Shown: positions 48,437 to 62,074, counted from the stretch's first letter. The stretch: DNA of 64,000 bases from Rhizophlyctis rosea (GCA_027596075.1 JADGJC010000181.1:1-64000), one strand, 5' to 3'. Program-made: numbers and translations. Notes: a model not told the origin generated them from the letters alone.

Positions 48437-50116
48437 GTGATTAACGCCTCGCCTTTCTTGTTCATCTTCGAGATGGAGCCCAACAATGATGTGCTAAAAA
48501 AAAACAAATCAACTGGAGAAAATGCCACCCCATTCTTGGCATTTCTCATAAGCAAGATGATCAGGATGTTCAAGATTTACGAGTTGAGACGGACCTTCAA
48601 TTCTTGAGGACCTGTCTCAGTGTTGACTATGCTTGGAGTTGAGTTTGGGAGTCTTGTCAACTGCACGAATATCCTAGATGCAGTATGTCCGAAGAGAAGA
48701 GATTAGGCATACATGTGGGACCGCTTCATGGTATTGGTGTTCAACAAATCCTCCGTCGTTCATCCTCATTTCTCAGTCATCAAAAGTTCTCCTTTGCCAA
48801 TAGTCGCCGGCATGGACTTTGTTTGGAAAGTGGTGAAGGGCTTCGCCCTGTTAACGCGCGTCATTCATTGTTGCCGAGCATGGCATCGGCGGATGGGTCC
48901 TCAATCAGCAAAAAGGGAAACTCGACGCGCGCCAGGGCAGTGCGTGTTTAACCGCCTGACACATGCGATGAAGCAAGAGCCTGGTGTTTGGTCGCTTGAG
49001 GTAATGCATGAGTACCATGCTCGATCGCCCGCTGCATCTTCGGTGTGTCCACCTCAGCACTGTATTGGTGGTTTGGAAGAAATACAAAACAAGCTAAAAG
49101 CTCACCTTCATTGTTCATGAATAACACGAAGGGGTACTTGTGTGACATCTAGGAAGGCGGCTCTTTTTCTTCTCTAATGCGACTTAGACCAGGCATCGCT
49201 CTTCTGCCAATGAATCGAGGGAGGCCGCGACTATATTGCGGAAGGGGAAAGGCTGGGGGGACGTCAGGCGCAATGAGAACCTCTCACTGACAAGCTTCTT
49301 GGATGGTTGCAAGGTCCTTCCGCCAATTCACCAACCTGTCGAATTCCTAACTGCGTTCGAAAAGCTTCCAAAGCTGTCCAAAATGTACCGGCTGGAGGCA
49401 CTTCATGGTAAAAACAAAGGCATAGACCTTTATATACCTGCATCACCCTGCATGGACAGGAAGAATGCAAGAGGATATCCAGCAGAATTCGCAATGTGCT
49501 CGAAAATTGGAACATATTATGCTAGCAGGCTTTTGCTAAGACGGTAACGAATTTGTAAACGCCTCGCAAAGGGTCCCGATCTGATTCCCGGACTGAAAAA
49601 AAAACAGAAGCAGAGATACGGAGATTGGATGGGGAAAGTCTAGCTTTCGCCAATAGATTGCACGTCGACAATACAGGACACTGTATAAATCCTTTGGCTT
49701 ATGTTACTTTGGCTTTGAAGCTCACAGGTTTCCATTGCTAAAAAGGAGGACGCCGAGCGGCTTAAAAAATGGAAACATGCCCCAAGCATCGTTCGTTGGC
49801 TAAATGGATCTGGAGCCTACCATTCCCTTGCTCAGCGTCCGCCTTCATCTACACGGAAATGCAAGATGCGTCTGATCATATATGCTCTCATCACTCAACC
49901 AGACACCAATCCACATACTGTACTGATATATTCGCAGGGTATCTATCGCACAAAAAGCTATCTTTCGCAATACACATCCAAACCTTTGCATTGCATTGCA
50001 CAAAAACCATCTAACACATCACCAACCAACCATCACTGTCCGTCTGCAAAAAGACTTTGCTTTCCAGTGATGCACACACACACCAACCCTCCAACTTCTC
50101 ATCCCCCCTCCGCCTC

Positions 50117-52682
50117 CTACCTCCCAACATCCCCCTGTCCCCCACCTCCCTCCCCACCAACAGACGAAGCAACACCCTGCCCCACCCCACCACCCGCCCT
50201 CCGACTCCTCATCTCCAACAACCGCTCCAAAACCGCATTCCGCCTCTGTCTCGCAGCCGCAATCTGGTTCCGCATCTGCGCCCGCCTCACATCCGTCACC
50301 ACCAACTGCGGCGCGACCGTCTGACTCTGACTTGCACGTGCGGCCTCAATCTGCTGGCGGAGTTCTTGCGCACGGCGGATGTGGGTTGCCATGCGTGATG
50401 GTGGGGCCGGAACAGTTGGATTTTGCAAAGGTGTCAAGCTGGGGTTCGGTGATATTCCGGTTACTGATGCAATGGCAGCTGCGTTTCGGAACGCTTGCGC
50501 TGCGGCTTGTGCGGCGGTTGTGAAAGCTGGTGAGACGAGGGGTTGGTAGGGTTGGACGGGTGAGTGCGTTTGTGTTGGTGGAATTTGGTGTGGAATGAGT
50601 TGCGCGGGTGGTGTTAACTTTAGCAAGCCCTGAGATGGTCCACGGAGGCTGGATGATGGAATAGGAACCGGCCTTCGACTTAGAGGCGAGACAACGGATA
50701 GACCGGTAGGCGATGGCATTCCCATCGGCAATGAAGGTGAGATCCCAATCGAAACTGGTGAGGGGTTCGATGTCCCAGGCCCCGTGGTCGTGGACGGTTG
50801 TGCGGACGCCCGAGTAGGAAGAGTCCCAGGATACCGGCCATACGCGTGCGACCTTCTGAGAGTTGGTATGGTGTACGGAGCTGCTGAAGGGTGGCCCATT
50901 TGTTGTTGTCCAGCAGCCTGATTCGCTGTACCTGTCAACAATGCGACCGTCACTGGAGTAAACGAAGCAGCCGGCACCGCTCCGCCCGCTGCGTTCCCAA
51001 TCGGCTGTTGTCCAGGAAGGAGTGACATAGGTGCAGCCGTCCCTCCAGCTCTCAAAATCCCCGGATACACGCTTGCAAGGTACGGTGACACTGTGGGCAG
51101 GGAAGAGAAGGGCAGTTGTTGTTGAAGGTCGAAAATCGACGTAGATCCCGGGATCGTCTCGAAATACACGACATAACACGGAAGGAGCTGTTCCGCCGTT
51201 CTGAAGACGATGACGCCGGTCGGAGCTTCGTAATGATCACCGGCTTTGTCGCACTTTCCTATGTTGATGCGGGATGTTAGTGTGTGTGCAGCCATGGAAA
51301 AGCTGCAGAAAAGCATCATACCTGACGTGCAGGGTTGTCCAGGAAGCCCCTTCGCCACAATCATGCACATTCCACCTTTTGCGTAGCCCAGCGGCACGTG
51401 AGGCGTCTTCCCAGTGTAGACTCCAGTGCCCTATGCATTTGCGGTAAGTTATCGACGAAATTGTTCATGAAAACTTCAGACCTCACCATGGCTCTCCCGT
51501 TAACGACCCGATGCCCATCCTTTCCGCCAACCTTGAAGCCGTCCTTGAGTATGGGCTGGATGTTTTCGACGGGTGTACCATGGAAGACAATTTCCTCATT
51601 GGTGGGCAGGTTCGAAATCGCAAATTTGGCCCTTGTTGCTTCATATCGCTGAAACAAGGTTGCGTTGATCACATATTCAACTAATGGTAATCATTTATGA
51701 GTGAATTTCGACCGATCATGCAGGTAACTGTTGACCACCCACCTTTCTGCACGCGCAAATTTAAATGCTTCATGCCCTCATCAAATTTGACCACAATTGC
51801 ATGCATATGTTCATGATCCTCTTCCGACTTTTGGTCACGCTCCATGACAGTGCGGTAGATGATTTCCTCCTCGCCATCGGCTGTTGAAATGCCTTTACCT
51901 TTGCCTTTCCCTTTTCCTTTGCCTCCCGATTGCTTTGCTTTCCGAGCGAGGGCTGCGGTGTACGCGCGTGCGTTCTCTTCTTCCTGTAATTTGCGGGCGA
52001 GGGCATAATCGGCGTCTTCTTCCACCTGTGACCTGCGTGCAAGCTCGGAGGCAGTCTGCTCCTCCTCCTGCAGTTTGCGCGCAAGCTCGTAGTCGGCCTG
52101 TTCTATTGCCGTGGCGTGACTCCACCCCTCCACTTCCTGCTCGCCGATGCGGAAGGCCACCTCCGCGTCATCTATGATGATGAGTTCTGATGACTGCATT
52201 TGTGGGGCGTGAGCGGCGTCCGAGGTATGACCAGCTGATTGTAGAGTATCATTGATGTCTTTGCGGAATAGGTCTTTAATGTCGCCCACGTCGACAGCCA
52301 TTGGAGCCCAGCCATCATCGACTAGGATGGGGTTGTCGACTGACCCGCTTCCGATAAACGCCGATGAGGACGAAGACCAATTCATTGAGAACCCGTCTTC
52401 CGAATCCACACAAATTGGATCGGAAGGGGTTCCGGCAGGTCCGACAGAGCTACTTGTGGCACCGGTCAAGTCGATTGTTCCGTTTGCGTTCTGAGCCGCC
52501 CCTTCCACTGGCGTATCAAGAGACTTCAGCTCCTATTGGCGTGGAAGTCATTGTTGATGAATATCGAGATTAAACGATTCTTAAAGATGAATGTGCACAC
52601 TTACCAACAGCCCCAAGCACTCTCCCTCATTATGGTTTGCAACTTCACAGACTGACGATGTGTCACCATGACTGCGATTCAT
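50117..52682 (-). CDS. PARP-type ADP-ribosyltransferase with ubiquitin-interacting-like motifs
   Basis: Exons: 52682-52605, 52532-51743, 51680-51487, 51430-51322 and 51258-50117, giving 770 residues in consistent phase. Residues 172-214 carry repeated DYELARKLQEEE / ELARRSQVEED / DYALARKLQEEE helices of ubiquitin-interacting-motif type, followed by a (GK)n basic stretch. The catalytic fold spans about 290-425: VFHGTPVENIQPILKDGF (His323), then GTGVYTGKTPHVPLGYA (Tyr359), then LLPCYVVYFE. Where classical PARPs have the catalytic Glu (EYxVY), this has Cys (about 418), so mono-ADP-ribosylation or inactivity is likely. A Pro/Ser/Gln-rich tail of about 350 residues ends in basic helices (RRAQELRQQIEAAR, RRAQMRNQIAAARQRR). 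The 5' end is uncertain: the frame stays open upstream to 52916, so another exon may precede. Confidence 0.82.
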
Positions 52683-55600
52683 TCCGTTCCCACAAGGAAG
52701 CGTGACACGATATTTGAAGCGTAATTCCACAACACAGTCAACACTGACAAGGAGTTCACAAACTGTGGCTAGTCTGTAAGTTGCCACTCGCAGGAGATGG
52801 GAAAATGGAGGTGGGAGAGTGGGAAACTGCGGAAGCGAAGCTGTCAAACTCGAGTCTCGGTCTGTGGCGCAAATATGGACCGCCTGACCAGGTGTGGCAC
52901 AGCAACTGAGGCTCAAAGGGTTCTAAGGGTCCTTATCCCACCGACGTTTTTGTACCCTTTTACTTCCTTTCTGCGCATCCATGATGAAAAATTGACTTTC
53001 GACACCAGATATGAGGAGAACTGCAATTGCACGTTCCTTCCTGCTCTACTGCCGCAAACTTTCATTCACCCAAAGGTGGGGCATTTGGGCAGACGTGCCT
53101 CTTCCCTCTGAGTTGCAATCAGTGCGAGCCAAAATTGTTTTAGGTGTACAAAATCATGATCCCGCCAATTCTGCAATTTCATGTCGCATGTGGTCCTTAA
53201 AATACACCTAGCGGGCGCCGCATAGCTTATGATGGGGGCTCCCTCAAAGCCACTATACTATTTCTGTCAGCTTTCCCACCTTCGCGCTTCAAAAACCTAG
53301 AACTGACGGGATCCGAATGGTTTCATGTCATATGGCAAATATGATGTCAAGATGGTGGAAAATGAAAGGCTCCATTTGACCTACTCCACTGGCGTGATGT
53401 GCCTCCGCCAATCAAACCTGACAAGGAAAGCTTCTGCGGACTCCGGCGTCGGTAACCGTTCCCACTCTAAAGACGTCATACCAGATCTCATTCAATCAAT
53501 GCCCTCCTACGATAGACAGGTGACCTTCTGTCACATCCTTGCACGTTGCCCATCAAATTGTCTCATGCGAGAGATGCAAACATGCTGAAGATGGGGACTG
53601 AGTGGGAGTGAGCGCATCTCCGATTCGAAGGACACAACGTTGAAGGGAGGGTGAGTCAAAAGGGAAATTGCAGCACTTAGCGCAGACCTGAATTCACACC
53701 AAGCTTACACTAGTATTCGTCAAAGGATGTGTATGACAATCAACCGCATTGATTGCTGCATGAGTTGGGCATCACTGCATCAACATTGGCGGGTCACTCC
53801 AACGGAAAACATTGTGATCGTCCTTCGTTTCTACGATTTTTGCATTATTATTTGACATAATTCGCGACATACCTCTAGAGGTGAGTCAATTGACAACAAC
53901 GCAGGCAAGCTTCAGTATCACTCAGTCGATGCGATCGAGCGTCGCACATTCGTCAAAACGCGGAGTGGGAGAGCATAGCAAAGTACAGCGCCAGCAATGA
54001 CCCAGCAGACCTAACGTCGCGGGCAGACAATAGTCGGATTGCTTCGGGATTAGTTTTTCGCATCCGCGGCGCTCATATCAGGAGGGATGATTCAGCAGTT
54101 CTTCCACGAAAAAGTGCGTCGAGAGCGGCGGTCTACTCCTTCTTTCACAAGTGTGCCGTATGGCATGTTGGCCAAAGGTGTCCATGATGTCCAAAACGCC
54201 CACAGCCAACTTCGCCTTGAAGGCGCCTTGACTTGAAGAGCATATTTACTATTTAAATGTGCTTCGAGTTCTTTTTTTACACGTGAATGGCTATGAGTAC
54301 GGCCTCAGTGGACTCAGGGGGATGATGCACTAGGCTTAGAACACTTGACTCCCCCCAAACTAGTCATTGAATAGCAGGATAGAGCTAGTCGGTGACAATC
54401 TACTAGCCGGACCATTTCTTCGATCAGGCTCGAAGGACTTCAGCCAGCTTCATTGATCAACGAATCCAAATCGTCATTTTTCGCCAACCCCTACGACAAG
54501 TGCACCACATATCATCAGCACTGCTGTCGAGAGCAGGGCGTTTGCCACCACCCACGTGTTATGTGAAGTGCCAAACGTTATAGAATTGGGTCCGTCAGAT
54601 GGACGTACTCAGCATGCCCGCCATCAAGTGGCAGGATATTGAACCGGCCGTATCAAAATGCAACGTATGCTTCAAAAAGTACAGATGCTTCCGCGCTGGC
54701 TCAGTATTAGCTCGGAATGGAATGACTCCGCATCCTGACACCCTCCTCGGCGTATCATTACATCCGCAGTTTAAAAGTCCGAATCGACCATGAACCTCCA
54801 CCATCTACATTTGTTCGTCATTGTATGATTGCGGTTGACGGTCAATTGCCGCAATTGGTTGTTTGGGCGTTGGTTCGACATCAATTGTAGGTTGGTGCGG
54901 TGAACACTATGATGCTGGTCGGACTACACTCACAAAAAGAACACGCCGAACTTGCAAGGAATTCGCTCTCTGGAGCATTTGAAATTGTCCTGGGCAAACC
55001 ACTCCGACCAATGTGTGCACTTGAAAAGGCATCAAAATGTCAGATGAAAATTGTGCAGCCGCGGCGGGCCTTTTGCAAAGTATGTTTACGGTTGCATCTC
55101 GCACTGCACACAACATCCCGGAGTCTAGACTGAAGGCATTAGATTGCTTCAGAACAGTTTGCGTTTCTAGTGGTTGCCTTTTTTTTTTTGAGTGAAAACT
55201 CATTTCAACAGCGGAGGAGCAGGACCGAGCCGAATGTGTGCGAATCACCTCTCGTCCGCTTCCCATTTGATTTGCATGATGTGAGTTAAGCTGTCAAGGG
55301 GAAGTACGCAAAAAAGAAATCATGGAAATTCTTCCATCCATGCTAACCATTTTGACATGATCCCATGTGAGAGGGCTCGCTTAGTTCGCTTGCTTCGCTG
55401 GGTCTGCTTTCTTTGATGTCCGGTCAACAAGGCCACCGAGGTGTAGACAATCTTCAAAAGTTGCTACATATCAGACTAGATTTGGTCTCTCAGATGCTTT
55501 GAATACATCACCCCCAACCTCTAGTATCACTTTCCTGATACCGCCGGCACAAATCCATTCTCAGCTTCAAAGAATGGCGCCTTTTTCAGCGCCATCAGAA

Positions 55601-58600
55601 CTCTCCCTCAGGTACAATCCGCACAAATCCAATGCTCGATCTTTCTGCGTCAATCAGGGCTGAAAATCGACTGATTCATATTCATGGGGTTGGACTAAAC
55701 GATAATCTTGAGGGATTTGAACTATGAATGGAAGGGTGCTTCAAATCTACTCTCTGCTGGCATTCGCATGTTCAGAGGAATCCACAGTACAGAAACGCCC
55801 CCTTCTCCCTCATGCAGTTTTACTTTGCGACCTGAGACTTTTGCTTTTTTTGTCAAAGCAACATACTACCATTATCCATGGAAGCGCGCGCAGTGATAAC
55901 AAAGGTAGCAATCCGCATCATAAGCTCAAAAGTGTTGAAATCACCCACTTCACCGCGGACCATGCCGTTTCCCACTTGGGGATCTCAGCTTGAGCGAGGG
56001 ATTTGACCCGTCTGCCGTGCGGAGTGTGCGGGCATGAAAGACGTAAGCGGCGCCTACTTACGCTTGCACAATATCGATGATCGGGCACAAGATCGCATCC
56101 CGACAGCCCCTTCGCAACTGACTTGGCCAGCGATAGCACGATTTATATACCTGGGAAAACTTGCAGAATGCGAGAAGGACATTCGAAGACGCTCGTCACC
56201 ATCTTCATAGACTGACTGTGGCACTATTTCAACAACCAGTCACAAACATTCGGCGGGAAACCCAGCTTAAAAGCTCTATTTGGAGGCTTACGGCTTTCGG
56301 ATCGTGGCATAGTTGACATTCTTGCGTCGTTTCAGTTTTTTTTTGCGTGCCAGTCTACAAGTTCCTTTAAGCGGACTTTAAGCTCACCACCTTCTGGGCT
56401 ATTCATGCTCCAGACAAGTGTCATTGCTTAGTACAGAATGCGTCGATGCTTCCTTTCGTGTATTTTGACGTTCATGTCTTGGGGCAGCTTACAGACTAGA
56501 ACAGCCCATAGATGCACAAAGAGGACTACGCACACATCCATCACATCCATGCCGACCATCTTGTATTGATCTTGATCGCAAGCTCTTCTACCACGGTCTC
56601 ACCTCTATTTGGTCGGGGTCCTTGAACATCTTTGTACATCTCTATGCATAGAGTATGCTTGCTCGTCCAGAATGTTTCATTTGCTATCTAATTCCAGCGG
56701 AAGAGCCTCAGTGTTGTTCAGCAGCTCCACTGTTCCATCCCCAAATCGCCCATATTGGCTTTCTCTTTTTGTCGATTGGAGCCTGCATCTTTTATCATCA
56801 TCTAATCCAGTTCCGAGTATCCTTGAACGATCTCTATAAAGCACCGTGCACCACACCGCAAAGCAATCAACTGAACGGGCCCGAAGGACAGCAAACTCAG
56901 CAATCCGACGTCAGGAAATGAAACGACGAAGGCCCCTTCAGCACTTCTGGGTCTTGCGCATACTGTAGAGGTCGGCTCCTGTTGGGATTAGTGTCAAATA
57001 ACATTGATCACAACCAGTGATGTGCGATTTACCAACACCCGGTGCACGACCTTCAACCAGCAAGATCTGTCCGACTATCAACATTCATTGCTCAAGTGCT
57101 GTCAGCAGTAGGCCGCCATGACTCCTTCTAGTCGGCCCGTTTATCTTTGCATTGATTCGGAAAACCTGTCGCTTGAATCTTCTGCATATCACGGGAAGAC
57201 GGGACCCGACTGGGCTGACATCTCGAAAGAAAAAAGCAATGACCTAATTTGCATTCATTGTGATGAACAACTTGATCGTCGTCTCGGCCTGATATATAAG
57301 TGCACGGAGCAACCGTCAACCAGCAAAGTTACTATAAATCAGGTGTCAAACTTTTCCATCCGCCGGCAATTTCATGCCACTGTCAAATTACCATTGCCAA
57401 TGGGAGGATTGGTACGACTCAGCAGTGGGACTCTGGATCAATTAAATCGGGCATTCCCAAGCAAAAAAGAGGCAGCATGTCCTGAGGAGATATCTGTGGG
57501 GCTGCTGAATCCCCATGCTCGTTCAAATGCTCATCGTGATATCTTCAGTCCGGATGTTCTTGACGAGAAGAATAGTTGCCAGTTGTAGATTGCAAGCTCA
57601 AAGGCACATCATGATATGCTTTGTCAAGAGTGGCGAGCATCAAGCTGTCATCTGCGACTTATACTTGCTGAACATGCGCACCTCGGGTACATCATGTTTT
57701 CGCACTGCTTTGTGCATTGCATCGAGTATCCCACCCGACAATGTGGAGTATGTGGACTGGCTGCATTGGATTGCTACAAGTGCAGTGGTTTTTCCCACCA
57801 AATGATTCGTTTGTGGAATGGGAATGCAACTCTGACAGCCAACGAGCAGGAGCATTGCAACGGTGATTGTGGCAAAATAGCAAAATGCTTCGACATTCCC
57901 CTCTCGTCCAGTCTCATCCATTTTTGATTGGTGTCCACATAAGCTGTGGGTCAAGATACACAAAAAGAAACTCAAGGACTGTGCCACCTCCATGCTAATC
58001 ATATGAATGATCCACCTGACAGCGCCCTTCCGAAATTGTTCTGAACTTTCTTTGCACATCGACCCCTCCATTGCTAAGACCGAGACAATATTGCCAATGT
58101 TTTGGATTGGTGACGTCACGGCCTTGTTTTGCTACTTAAGCAACCTTATCACCTTCTCAATGTGAGGTCCATTTTGTCCGGCAATGGGGCCCTCGACTTC
58201 TTCCGCTCCGTGGCCATGACTTTTTTCCCAACTGAATTTCGCATCCACCCACCAAAATATGGTTCGGAAACCAATGAGATTCTCTCATTCATATGCGTTC
58301 TATGATGTTCACATTAAAATGGAGTCCAAAACTTCTGGTGCCTCAGTATTGCATGTGTATACAATCGTCCATCTAGTCCTCAATAGGGTCATGATGTGGC
58401 CAGGGACAAGGAATTAGCGATGCCAAAACATTTTAGTCTCCCAATTTCAGCACATACTAAATAGATTATGTCAGTGTGAAATCAATTTCCGCGCACCAGA
58501 GTGAAGTTTGAACGTCCAACAAACGCATCATTTGGTTAATCATAAATTCGATAGGTGAGACGATTCAGGGGTCATGCCACTCATGTAATGCGAGCTATGG

Positions 58601-59190
58601 TCCCTTACGCGTAGTGTGACCGAAACGATTTGTGTGATCAATACAATTTTTGCGTGGATGGGCACATCAGTTGCAAGTTTGTCATCCTTCTCCGGCTGGC
58701 GGCTGAATCCATAGAAAGTATAGAGCCGCGCTGGGCGAACATCTGGATATAAAAAAGGAGAGCGCCATGCGATAACGGGCAGTATGAACAATCATCGCAA
58801 TTGACCTAATACCAATTCAGGATGTTTCATGCAGCAAGATGCCTCCGGCGAGGGTACTGTTGGTCGTTCTGCGATCTAGTGGATGCCTTTGTGCCTGCTG
58901 CCCAATCCTATTGCATCATCACCTTCGTGTTAAACGGCCAAAAAGGATAGATGTCGCTTGCGGCTTATGCATCGTTTTCACGAGAGTCGTCTCGATTCTT
59001 GCTTCCGAGCGGCGGCAGAACTTCCACATGCCTTGAGCTCTCCTTCCACAGCCTTTCAAGTTTCGTCACTTTCGTGAGCAATTTTTGGACCGGCTGTGCC
59101 ACCAACACTTGGTCGGCTACAGTTTCCAAATCTGCTGCATGACATTTCTTTGCTCTCCCCTCGCTCTTCCCCCCCCATCTGATCACCACA
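52683..59190. other. 6.5-kb gene desert
   Basis: The first 230 bases keep the PARP frame open and may belong to that gene. Beyond this I see no recognisable gene. The longest ATG frame (57118-57588, plus, 156 codons) has no domain or partner exon. A small palindrome TGGCGC-CTTTTTCA-GCGCCA lies near 55573-55592, and an 8-bp inverted pair TAGGTGTA/TACACCTA at about 53143-53211. No RNA gene found. Confidence 0.5.
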
Positions 59191-60811
59191 ATGTCCGACA
59201 AAGACCTCTCCCTCCTCTTCTACGGAACACTAATAGACACACCAACACCCACTGTACTCCGAGTTCGGAAAAATACTTTGCTGGGTATCGATACCGGCGG
59301 AGTCATCGTCCTATTGGACGAGTTGGACGATGACGCTACCTTGGAACAAGGCTTGGAAGAGGCGGGTGTCGCTCATCTCGTGAGAGAGAAAAGGGTGGAA
59401 GTTGTAAAGTTGAGTGCAGACGAGGTGTGTATGCGTGCCGTTCGGTTTTCCGTCTTGAACATTCACTTTTGGAGGTCGGCATAAGTTTTGTTTATTTACT
59501 TTCTACCTACCCGCCCCATACAAGTAGTTCCTCATCCCCGGTCTCATAGACACACATATCCACGCACCGGTTCGTCCCTCACAACACTCCTGAATTGCGC
59601 TGTTTCCACTCACCACATCCCCCAGCAATACCAATACACCGGCTCAGCAACAGCCGTCCCCCTAATGACATGGCTAAACGCCCACGCCTTCCCCGCAGAA
59701 TCGCGTATGAGCGACTTGCAGTATGCTCGAACAGTATACACGTCGTTAGTCGAACGTCTATTGCGGAACGGTACTACGACGGGATTGTTCTATAGTACGA
59801 TTCATTTGGAGGCGTCGAAGGTTCTTGTTGATGTTTTGGGAGGGGCGGGGATGAGGGGGTTCGTTGGGAAGGTTTGTGTGCGGAATGACTTTCAAACAAC
59901 CTTCAGTTAGATTTCTCATTTTACATTCATGACACCAACAGGTATGCATGGACATAAACTCCCCATCCCACTACACCGAAACCACCACCTCCTCCCTAAC
60001 CTCCACAACACACTTCATAATCCACGTCCTCTCCCTCAACAACCCCCTCCTAAACCCCGTCATAACCCCACGCTTCGTCCTAACATGCTCCCCCACCCTC
60101 CTCTGCGGCTTAGCAGACCTAGCGCGCACGCACAACCTCCTCATTCAGACTCATGCATGCGAAAGCGAGGACGAAGTCGCGTTTGTTCGCGATCTATATG
60201 CGGGGAAGGAAGGGTGGGGTGATGGAGCCGATGTTGGGGTGTTAGATCGGTGTGGTCTGGTGGGTGAGAAGACTGTTTTAGCGCACTGTACGAAGTGTAG
60301 CGAGGGGGAGGTGGAAGTCTTGAGGGAACGGGGAGCGGGGGTGGCACATTGTCCGTTAAGTAATTTCTTTTTTGGGGATGGGGTTTGTGGTGTTCGTGAC
60401 TTGTTGCGGAGCGGTGTGAAGGTTGGGTTGGGGACGGATGTTGCTGGTGGGTATTCAACGAGTATTCTGAACGCCATGAGGGACGCGGTGGTTGCGTCTA
60501 GGTGTCTTGTGCAGTTTGAGTATCAGGGTGAGGGGAGCAGGAGGGATCTGGAGAGGGAGGTTGATTTTGTGAGAGCGTTTTGGTTGGGGACTGTAGGTGG
60601 AGCGGAGGTGTTGGGGATTGCGGGGAAGGTGGGGAAGTTTGAGATGGGGATGGAGTTTGATGCTTGTTTGGTGAGATGCAGTGGGGGGATGGATGGAGTT
60701 GTGCCGGTGTTTGATGAGGATACTGTCGAAACAGTATTCGAAAAGTTTGTGAATTTGGGTGATGACAGGTGTTTTGCAAAAGTTTGGGTAAGAGGACAGA
60801 AAGTTGTTTGA
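59191..60811 (+). CDS. GDA: Guanine deaminase
   Basis: Four exons: 59191-59424, 59528-59569, 59626-59871 and 59942-60811, giving 463 residues (human 454); all junctions phase 0. It hydrolyses guanine to xanthine and ammonia in purine salvage, as a cytosolic zinc enzyme of the amidohydrolase superfamily. Visible hallmarks: FYGTLIDTPTP at the start, LIPGLIDTHIHAPQY (the HxH zinc ligands), LMTWLNAHAFPAE, RLLRNGTTTGLFYSTIH, CMDINSP, LIQTHACESEDEV, KTVLAHC, VAHCPLSNFFF and VGLGTDVAGGYSTSIL (the Asp ligand). The tiny 14-codon exon 2 contains the HxH motif, so its splicing is essential. The gene converges on the RRM pair with only 93 bp between stops. Confidence 0.95.
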
Positions 60812-60904
60812 TGAAAAGGTTAGGTCTGTCTAAATACAACTGTGTACTTTTCACCAGTCTCCTTCTTACTATTACCATATAAATTATCCCAATTACTCAT
60901 AACT

Positions 60905-62074
60905 TCAGCTAGAAACACGGCTGTCTTCTGACTTTACTTCAACCCGGCACTCTTCATAAAGCTCCTTCCAAATCTTCATGGAATCAGCAATGGACATAGC
61001 GAAATTCTGCAGCTTACTACCATCTTCCCTGACTTTTCCCCGTGATGACCGCCCCTCAGCAAACCGACATATCAGCCTCACTTCCTTGTGAAGTCGACCA
61101 TCCAGAGCAGTTATGGCTTTGCTGGCTTCTTCAGTAGAGGAGAAATCCACAAAACAGTAACCGCCATACTCCGCCTCAAACTTCTTTCCAATAGGCAACC
61201 GGATGCTCATTGCTCGACTTGTGTGATGTCAAAAGGGGGCATGAGGTGAGTGAATTGGACGACGAAAAATGACTCAACAGCAGCCAATTCTTACATTCTG
61301 AAGCCTTGGAGTAGGTGACGTAATTCTTCATAATGAGCTGGGCCACGGACTGAGGTGGAGAGGTTGCGGATGTAGATGCGCTTTTTGGCACGGGTGCAAT
61401 CGAGGGGATCGTAGTGCCGGCGTATGGCTGGTGAGCTCGTGAGGTTTGGGATGGTTGGTTGGCTTGGGGTAGTGTCGTTGATGTCCTCCTTTCCTGCCCA
61501 ATCGCCCCAAACGAGTGGGTTGATGATGTTATAACGTTCCTTGCTCCCTTTTAGCAGACATGGACTGGTCTGCTCGCATATGTTGTCCTTGGAGGATCTT
61601 TATAGCTGTCTCAGCAGACTGGGCGTCGGGGAATTCTACGAAGCAGAATGAAGGGTTCCGTCCGAAATGGTCGGTGGAACAGTGGATTTTTGTGAAGTTG
61701 TCCAGACTGTGCGTTTGAAGGAGTTGTTTGATGTCTGTGACTTTGGCTGAGTACCAGAGATTGCCGATGTATATTCTGCGGCCTTCTGCTATGGCTTGCG
61801 AGATTTTGTTGTCTTTATCTGTGGGGGGCGTTGAGGACTGTAAGGTGGTGGGCTGAGTGGTAGTGGAGGAGTAGTTGCGGCAGGTGTATGTGGGGTTGTG
61901 CGGGTGGAAGCGTGTAGTATTGAGGGAGGTTCTAAGGGACAAGGATGCAGGAGGCTTTTGTGCTTTGGTGATTCCTTGACTGACCTAGAGACGTTTGGAC
62001 TGGCACCTTGTGGGAAGCAATGCTCGTAGATGACTTGAGTTGGGGCGCTGATGGTGGGAAGCCGCTAGCATCAT
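60905..62074 (-). CDS. double-RRM RNA-binding protein, mitochondrial-type presequence, with apparent frameshift (downstream paralogue)
   Basis: Exons inferred: 62074-62007, 61931-61295 and 61217-60905. Exon 1 encodes MMLAASHHQRPNSSHLRALL, an Arg/Ser/Leu presequence-like start, joined across a 75-nt intron to TSLNTTRFHPHN. RRM1 has RNP2 RIYIGNL and RNP1 NPSFCFVEF; RRM2 has RIYIRNL and GGYCFVDF, interrupted by an intron at the same place as in the upstream paralogue. Read straight, the frame stops at 61529, while the homologous continuation (YNIINPLVWGDW onwards) lies one base out of register. One surplus base near the A4G3 run (minus strand, 61546-61552) would explain it. A 73-nt intron with a poor donor (GTTATA) is the alternative. 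So this is either a recent pseudogene, an assembly error or an odd splice. A role in mitochondrial RNA is inferred from the presequence. Confidence 0.7.

Larger units (their letters stand above)
47508..50116. other. gene-poor region with a long inverted repeat
   Basis: No recognisable gene. It holds a 22-bp perfect inverted repeat (48231-48332) and a short telomere-like tract (48422-48436). Open frames at 48685-49120 and 49236-49547 lack domains. The last 100 bases flank the PARP gene. Confidence 0.5.

Noticed and set aside
50117..51397. Stand-alone Pro-rich protein starting at 51397
   Set aside because: That start is a GTG inside the ADP-ribosyltransferase domain. Upstream exons join in phase, so it is the C-terminal part of the PARP gene.
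53143..53211. Inverted pair TAGGTGTA/TACACCTA as transposon ends
   Set aside because: Eight bases 53 apart is within chance expectation, and no duplication flanks it.
57118..57588. 156-codon ATG frame in the third desert with a good start context
   Set aside because: No recognisable domain, no splice partner and no similarity to other genes here. A frame of this length is not surprising by chance in 64 kb, so it is left for a database search.
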